Assembly (NCBI RefSeq): GCF_003626535.1
Contig: NZ_RBAL01000002.1
Location: 186,001-250,000, forward strand
Reading direction: 5' to 3'
DNA from: Streptomyces hoynatensis
Lineage (GTDB): Bacteria; Actinomycetota; Actinomycetes; Streptomycetales; Streptomycetaceae
Length of the DNA: 64,000 nucleotides
Shown: in pieces, positions 58,799 through 64,000 of the stretch
Layout of the letters: each line of letters starts with the position of its first letter
How positions within the stretch are numbered: position 1 is the first letter of the stretch
Program-made: the position numbers and the translations under genes
Notes under the pieces: generated by a model
What the model was told of the DNA's origin: nothing
The model's database searches: none
The model's input: only the letters and a program-made list of their open reading frames with translations

Positions 58799-61700
58799 AT
58801 GAGACGTTCCAGCCCCCTGGCCGGGGCGATCCTGACCGGGCTGCTGCTGGCCGGCGTGGTGTCACCGGCCGCGGCGCGGACCGCGGAGGGCGCCGGCGCC
58901 ACCGCCTCCGCGCGGGAGGCCGCGGGTGAGGCGGCGCCCGCGCGGGTGCGGCTGGTGACCGGGGACACGGTCGAGGTCACCGACGCCGGCGGCGGGCGGC
59001 GGACGGCCCAGGTGCTGCCCGGGCCCGGCCGCGAGGACGTCACCTTCCAGGTCTGGGAACAGGACGGCGAGCTGACCGTGCTGCCCGCGGACGCCTGGCC
59101 GCTGATCGCCACCGGCACCCTGGACGCCCGGCTGTTCGACGTGAGCGGGCTGCTCGCGCAGGGCTACGACGAGGCGCACGCCGACGCGCTGCCGCTGATC
59201 GTCTCCGCCCCGCAGGGGGACGGGCACCGCCGGGCCGCGTCGGCCGCCCGGGAGCTGACGGCCCTGCACGACGGATCGGCGCCGAGCCTGGAGCTGGAGA
59301 GCATCGACGCCAGGTCGGTGCGGATCGCCGCGGACGACCTCGGGGAGTTCTGGGCCACCCTGGCCGCCCCCGCCGAGGAGAGCGCGGCCCTGGCGGCGGC
59401 GGAGGCCGCCCCGCACGTCTGGCTCGACGCCCGGGTGGCGGCCGAACTCGACCGCAGCACCGCCCAGATCAACGCCCCCCAGGCGTGGCAGGCGGGGTTC
59501 ACCGGCAGCGGCGTCACGGTCGCGGTGCTCGACACCGGCGCGGACGCGGACCACCCGGACCTCGCGGGCCGGATCTCGGCGGCCCGTGACTTCTCCGGCA
59601 GCGGCAGCACCGGGGACGCGTTCGGGCACGGCACCCACGTCGCCGCCACCGTCGGCGGCAGCGGCGCCGGCTCGGACGGCGCGCGGCGGGGCGTGGCACC
59701 GGACGCGGACCTGCTGATCGGCAAGGTGCTCGGGGACGACGGCTACGGCACCGACTCGATGGTGATCGCCGGCATGGAGTGGGCCGCCGCCGAGGGCGCC
59801 GACGTCGTCAACATGAGCCTGGGCGACGACACGGCCACCGACGGCACCGACCCGCTCAGCCTCGCGCTGAACGAACTGACCGAGAGCAGCGGCGCGTTGT
59901 TCGTGGTGGCCGCGGGCAACAACGGCGAGGCGGGGCCCGGCACGGTCGGCTCGCCCGGCGCCGCCGACGCGGCCCTGACCGTCGGCGCGGTGGACCGCGA
60001 GGACGGCCTCGCCCCGTTCTCCAGCCGCGGGCCCCGGGAGGGCGACGGCGCGGTCAAACCCGACCTCACCGCGCCCGGCGTCGGCATCGTCGCCGCCCGG
60101 GCGAGCGGCACGACCCTGGGCGACCCGGTGGACGAGCAGTACACGTCGCTCTCCGGCACCTCCATGGCCACCCCGCACGTGGCGGGCGCCGCCGCGCTGC
60201 TGGCCCAGGCCCATCCCGACTGGGACGCGGGCGCGTTGAAGGACGCGCTGATCTCCACCGCGGAACCGGCGCCCGGCACCCTGGTCACCGAGCAGGGCGG
60301 CGGCCGCGTCGACGCGGGCGCCGCCGTCACCGGGCCGCTCACCGCCACCGGAACCCTCGCCTTCGGCCCCTTCGAGGCGGGCGGCGACACGGCGGGCGAG
60401 AGCGCCACGCTGCGCTGGACCAACGGCTCCTCCGCGCCGCTCACCCTGCGCCTGACGGCGCACCTGGAGACCGCGGGCGGCCGCGAACTGCCCGAGGGCG
60501 CCCTCGCCCTGTCGGCCGACTCGGTGGAGGTTCCGGCGGGCGGCACGGCCGAGGTGGAGCTCACGGCCGACCCGGCCGGGGTGGGGCGCGGCGACTACTA
60601 CGGCTACGTCACCGCCGCCACCCCCGACGGCGGCACCGTCGTCCACACCACGGTCGGCCTGGTCGTCAACGGCCCCGTGCACCGGATCACGCCGACCGTG
60701 CTCGATGAGGAGGGCGAGCCGATCCCCGGCGCCCTGCCGCTGATCTGGGGCCCCGACGGCTTCGCCGGCTACGACGTGCGCGACGGGCGGCGCGGCGCGG
60801 ACGTCGAGGAGGGCACCTACGTGCTCGCCGACTTCACCGAGAGCCTGGACGCCGACGGCCTGCCGCAGTACCGCATGGTCTACCTGCCGGAGGTGGCGGT
60901 CACCGAGGACACCGACATCACCCTCGACATGCGGGAGACCCGGCCGGTCACGATCAACACCCCCGAGCCCGCCGAGCAGCGCACCTACCTGACCTTCCAG
61001 ACCCACCGGGAGCTGGACGGCCACAGCTGGAGCAACTTCGTGCAGTACCCGATCGGCGAGTCCCGGCTCATGGTCAACTCGGCGCCGCACGTCGCCGAGG
61101 GCTCCTTCGAGTTCGCCGTGCACTGGCAGCTGACCGCGCCGCTGCTGACCGCGCGCGTGCGCGGCGGGGCGGACCTCGACGCCTTCTACCTGCCCTCCTC
61201 GCCGCTGTTCGACCGGCAAGGAAGCGCCCTGCGGGCCGTCGACGCGGGCAGCGCCGACGCGCCCGACTTCGGCGGGGCCCGCGGCGCGCTCGCGATCGTG
61301 CGCGGCGACCCAGGCGGCTACGCCGAGTTCACGGCCGCCGCGGCCGAGGCCGGGGTGGCGGCGGTCGCGCTGGTGGCGGACGAGGGCCACACCCCGTGGA
61401 GCCGCTGGAACCCGTCGGGGACGCGGTGGTCGGTGCCGCTGGTGCGGATCGGCGCCGCCCAGGGCGCCGCGCTGCTGAGCCGCGCGGAGCGGCGGCGGAC
61501 CGAGGTCGTCTTCTCCGGCACGGCACAGAGCCCGTACCTGTACGACGTGATGCAGGTGGAGACCGACGCGCTGCCCGCCCGCATCGAGGACACCGTCTCG
61601 GCCCGCAACACCGCCCGGATACGCACCACGTACGCGGACACCGGGTCGGCCTGGGGCACCGCGCACCGCCTGGCCTGGCGGCCCTACCAGAGCACGGCCG

Positions 61701-62554
61701 TGGTCGACCCGCCCCGGTACGTGCCGATGGGGACGACCCGCACCGAGTACCTCACCGCGGGCGACACGGTGTGGCAGCACTACGTGCACTACACGGTGCC
61801 CTACCTGGTCGGCTTCCCGGTGACGGGAACGGCGATGCGCAACGCCCCCCGCGCCTACCACCAGGGCGAGCGGCTCGCCGAGGAGTGGTTCGGGGCGGTG
61901 ACGCGCCCGGCCGTGCCGGTGGGCACCGCCACCCCCACGGTCCGGGTGGGCGACACGATGCGGCTGCGCATCCCGGCCTTCGCCGACTCGGGCGACGGCC
62001 ACTGGAGCCCGGGCACCGCCACGGCCACGCTGTACCGGAACGGGACCGAGGCGGGGCGGGCCTCCGGCTCCTCAGCCGACGTCGAGGTGGCGCCCGGCCG
62101 GGCGGACTACCGGCTCGACCTGGACACGGAACGGGCCGAGGAGGACTGGCGCTTCGGCACCGCCACCCGGACCTCCTGGTGGTTCTCCTCGGACACCGCC
62201 GCCCAGGAGACGCCGCTGCCGCTGCTCCAGCTCGACTACGAGACCGGAACCGACGCCGCCAACACGGTGCACGAAGGCCGCCGGCACACCCTCGGCCTGT
62301 CCGTCCGCCACCAGGAGGGACTGCCCGCGCCCCACGGCGTGTCGGTACGGGTGGAGGTGTCCTACGACGACGGCGAGACCTTCGCGGACGCGGTGCGGGT
62401 GCGGGAGCGGGGCCGGAACGCGTTCGCCGCCGAGCTCGCCAGGCCCGCCGGGCTGCGCGGTGACGCCTGGGTGACGCTGCGGGTCACCGCCTCGGACGAC
62501 CGGGGCAACCGCGTGCGCCAGACCGTGGAACGCGCCTACCTCGACCGCGGCTGA
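58799..62554 (+). CDS. Large secreted S8 family peptidase (subtilase)
   Basis: This 1251-residue protein has a signal peptide (about 1-26), an inhibitor-like propeptide (about 45-215; VRLVTGDTVEVTDAGGG is the usual Streptomyces propeptide start) and a subtilisin domain with D245 (VAVLDTGAD), H277 (GHGTHVA) and S455 (SGTSMATPHVAG), plus the oxyanion Asn in AAGNNGEAGP. The C-terminal 750 residues are beta-rich, with a segment near 829-860 resembling a PA-type insert. It probably degrades extracellular protein. The ATG follows GAGGTGAGG. The divergent LuxR-type gene is its probable regulator. Confidence 0.94.
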   Translation: MRRSSPLAGAILTGLLLAGVVSPAAARTAEGAGATASAREAAGEAAPARVRLVTGDTVEVTDAGGGRRTAQVLPGPGREDVTFQVWEQDGELTVLPADAWPLIATGTLDARLFDVSGLLAQGYDEAHADALPLIVSAPQGDGHRRAASAARELTALHDGSAPSLELESIDARSVRIAADDLGEFWATLAAPAEESAALAAAEAAPHVWLDARVAAELDRSTAQINAPQAWQAGFTGSGVTVAVLDTGADADHPDLAGRISAARDFSGSGSTGDAFGHGTHVAATVGGSGAGSDGARRGVAPDADLLIGKVLGDDGYGTDSMVIAGMEWAAAEGADVVNMSLGDDTATDGTDPLSLALNELTESSGALFVVAAGNNGEAGPGTVGSPGAADAALTVGAVDREDGLAPFSSRGPREGDGAVKPDLTAPGVGIVAARASGTTLGDPVDEQYTSLSGTSMATPHVAGAAALLAQAHPDWDAGALKDALISTAEPAPGTLVTEQGGGRVDAGAAVTGPLTATGTLAFGPFEAGGDTAGESATLRWTNGSSAPLTLRLTAHLETAGGRELPEGALALSADSVEVPAGGTAEVELTADPAGVGRGDYYGYVTAATPDGGTVVHTTVGLVVNGPVHRITPTVLDEEGEPIPGALPLIWGPDGFAGYDVRDGRRGADVEEGTYVLADFTESLDADGLPQYRMVYLPEVAVTEDTDITLDMRETRPVTINTPEPAEQRTYLTFQTHRELDGHSWSNFVQYPIGESRLMVNSAPHVAEGSFEFAVHWQLTAPLLTARVRGGADLDAFYLPSSPLFDRQGSALRAVDAGSADAPDFGGARGALAIVRGDPGGYAEFTAAAAEAGVAAVALVADEGHTPWSRWNPSGTRWSVPLVRIGAAQGAALLSRAERRRTEVVFSGTAQSPYLYDVMQVETDALPARIEDTVSARNTARIRTTYADTGSAWGTAHRLAWRPYQSTAVVDPPRYVPMGTTRTEYLTAGDTVWQHYVHYTVPYLVGFPVTGTAMRNAPRAYHQGERLAEEWFGAVTRPAVPVGTATPTVRVGDTMRLRIPAFADSGDGHWSPGTATATLYRNGTEAGRASGSSADVEVAPGRADYRLDLDTERAEEDWRFGTATRTSWWFSSDTAAQETPLPLLQLDYETGTDAANTVHEGRRHTLGLSVRHQEGLPAPHGVSVRVEVSYDDGETFADAVRVRERGRNAFAAELARPAGLRGDAWVTLRVTASDDRGNRVRQTVERAYLDRG

Positions 62555-62696
62555 GGCCCGGGGTGGCGGGACCCGCCGGGCCCCGCCACCCCGCGGCCCC
62601 GCCACCCCGCCGCCCCGCGCCGCGGGCCCCCGTGGCCGCGGCCCCGGGGCGGGCGCGGCCGGGGGCGGGGTACGGCCCCGGTCCCGGCGCGGGCGT

Positions 62697-63551
62697 TCAG
62701 GCGAAGGCGATCGCCTCACCCGTCGCCAGCGCCGCCGTCGCGTCCAGCTCGGCGGCCAGGGCGCCGAGCTTCGCGCGGACCCCGCCCACCGCGTCGTCGC
62801 CCAGCACCAGCCGCAGCGGCGGGTTCGGCATGCCGAGGACGGTGAGCAGCGCCCTGGCCGCCTTGTCCGGGTCGCCAGGCTGCTTGCCCCGCACGTCGTG
62901 GAAGCGGCCGCGCAGCGCCCCCACCGTCTCCCGGTACTCGGGCAGCGGCTCAGGGGTGCGCGTGGTGCCGACGAACTCGGTGTGGAACGAGCCGGGTTCG
63001 ACGAGCAGCACCCGGACGCCGAGCGGCGCGAGCTCGGCCGCGAGCGCCTCGCTCGCCTGCTCAAGCGCGCCCTTGGCCGCGCTGTAGGCGCTGGTCCCGG
63101 CGAAGGCCACCAGGCCGCCCAGGCTGCTGACCTGCACCACCGTGCCGGAGCGCCGCGCCCGCAGCTGCGGCAGCACCAGCCTCGTCAGCCGCGCCGGCCC
63201 GAAGAACATCACCTCCATCAGCCGCCGCAGCTCCTCCTCCGCCGTCTCCTCGAAGGAGCAGACCAGGCCGCTGCCGGCGTTGTTGACCAGCACGTCGATC
63301 CCGCCGAACGCCTCCTGCGCCGCCGCCACGGCCGCCGCGCAGCGCGCGGGCTCGGTCACGTCGAGCCGCACCACCCGCAGCCGTTCCGGGTGTTCGGCGG
63401 CCAGCTCCGCCATGGTCTCCGGGCGGCGCGCCCCGGCCACCACGGCGTCGCCCGCGTCCAGCGCCGCCCGGGTGAAGGCGGCCCCGAGGCCGCTGTTGGC
63501 CCCGGTGATCAGCCAGCGGCGCGGCGTGGCGGGCGGCTTTCCTGCGGTCAT
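62697..63551 (-). CDS. Classical short-chain dehydrogenase/reductase
   Basis: This 284-residue SDR has WLITGANSGLGAAFTRAALDAG (about residues 12-33), LDVTEPA, VLVNNAGSGL, the catalytic Ser in VVQVSSLGGLVAFAG and YSAAKGAL (intact YxxxK). It resembles SDRs that oxidise or reduce small carbonyl compounds; the substrate is unknown. ATG 63551 is preferred to a GTG two codons earlier because GAGGAG lies about 6 nt upstream of the ATG. It is divergent from the partial gene at 63717. Confidence 0.9.
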   Translation of the reverse strand: MTAGKPPATPRRWLITGANSGLGAAFTRAALDAGDAVVAGARRPETMAELAAEHPERLRVVRLDVTEPARCAAAVAAAQEAFGGIDVLVNNAGSGLVCSFEETAEEELRRLMEVMFFGPARLTRLVLPQLRARRSGTVVQVSSLGGLVAFAGTSAYSAAKGALEQASEALAAELAPLGVRVLLVEPGSFHTEFVGTTRTPEPLPEYRETVGALRGRFHDVRGKQPGDPDKAARALLTVLGMPNPPLRLVLGDDAVGGVRAKLGALAAELDATAALATGEAIAFA

Positions 63552-63716
63552 GGGCACTCCTCGGATCGGCGGGCGTAGGCGACTGCCACCGCCGACGATG
63601 CCGCCGGGACCCCCGCCCCGGCCATGGCCCGAAGGTGGAACGCCGCGAGACGGGGCGGCACCCGCCGCCTCCGGCGCGCCTTGTGCCCGCCGCGGCGGGC
63701 GGCTTATAACGGCGGG

Positions 63717-64000
63717 GTGGCTGCCGCATCACCTCCCGGGAAGCACCGCCCCGCCCCCGCGGCCCGAGCGCCCCGGCGGCTGCCGGAGGGCCCGCTGGCG
63801 CCCGGGGACTACCGCCGCCTCTTCCTCCTCATCGAGTCCGTCGACCAGGCCCCCGACCTCTGCGCCTTCCTCAGCGGCCTGCACGCGGCCCTGCGGGACT
63901 GGTTCGGCTATCCCGCCCTGGCCGTCGGGCACGGCAGGACCCTCGCCGAGGCGCTGCCCGCCGGGCACGGCGGCCACGGCGACCACTCGCGGGCGTTCCT
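63717..64000 (+). CDS. N-terminal part of a putative regulator (LuxR/GAF type)
   Basis: The gene runs off the right edge; about 94 residues are visible from a GTG at 63717. After a basic Pro/Ala-rich stretch it reads LPEGPLAPGDYRRLFLLIES, then VDQAPDLCAFLSGLHAALRD, then WFGYPALAVGHGRTLAEAL. This resembles the start of actinobacterial helix-turn-helix regulators with an N-terminal sensor domain, but no DNA-binding domain is visible. The reading frame has a strong GC third-position bias, which supports coding; the family call is tentative. Confidence 0.5.
   Translation, partial: MAAASPPGKHRPAPAARAPRRLPEGPLAPGDYRRLFLLIESVDQAPDLCAFLSGLHAALRDWFGYPALAVGHGRTLAEALPAGHGGHGDHSRAF

Overview
The window is a contiguous piece of a very GC-rich actinomycete chromosome. 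GTG starts are frequent, strongly GC third positions create long antisense open frames, and the gene families (DUF350/4247/2617/4178 block, HrdA-type sigma factor beside dnaG, AAC(2')-type acetyltransferase, F420-type enzymes) point to Streptomyces or a close relative. No rRNA, tRNA, insertion sequence, phage gene or CRISPR array was seen. Fifty-seven protein genes are called, including one 50-residue gene and two cut by the window edges.

Layout. 1-3853: a tightly overlapping minus-strand operon of membrane and lipoprotein genes ending in a membrane aminopropyltransferase, plus a DUF4328 protein. 3952-6982: an MFS exporter with a divergent TetR regulator, and an SDR. 7024-15543: a xylan/xylo-oligosaccharide locus, with a binding protein, two permeases and a GH3 enzyme (bxlEFG-bxlA-like), a LacI regulator and a divergent secreted GH10-CBM2 xylanase. 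A shared cis-element lies at the permease-operon and xylanase promoters. 15794-19734: a TetR/F420-enzyme pair with paired operators, GNAT, hemC, an unknown gene and a small protein. 20201-25335: an HTH-PPOX regulator, beta-phosphoglucomutase-like HAD, GH65 phosphorylase and universal stress protein, resembling a dormancy (DosR-type) set. 25506-28105: MOSC protein, O-methyltransferase, and an HxlR-peroxiredoxin fusion.

28170-33105 is a compact class I lanthipeptide cluster: a 67-residue precursor ending in a Cys-Cys-Cys tail, a full-length LanB dehydratase and a LanC cyclase with a disordered N-terminal extension. A strong hairpin lies between precursor and dehydratase. No dedicated protease or exporter was found nearby. 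This is the best candidate for an undescribed product.

33837-43383: a secreted CE4 deacetylase behind a 10-bp phased repeat, hrdA and dnaG, F420/nitroreductase-type enzymes, a ferredoxin reductase-like flavoprotein and a dGTPase. 43399-57382: nitrate/nitrite assimilation (sirohydrochlorin chelatase, nitrate reductase, electron-transfer flavoprotein, NirB, NirD), with two GlnR-like operators. It is interrupted by cupin, AraC, NmrA-like, DUF1707, aminoglycoside 2'-N-acetyltransferase and MarR/MFS genes. 57567-64000: a TrmB-LuxR hybrid regulator divergent from a large subtilase, an SDR, and the start of a putative regulator.

All functional calls rest on motifs and recalled family resemblance; no database search was run. 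Operators and promoters were read by eye.
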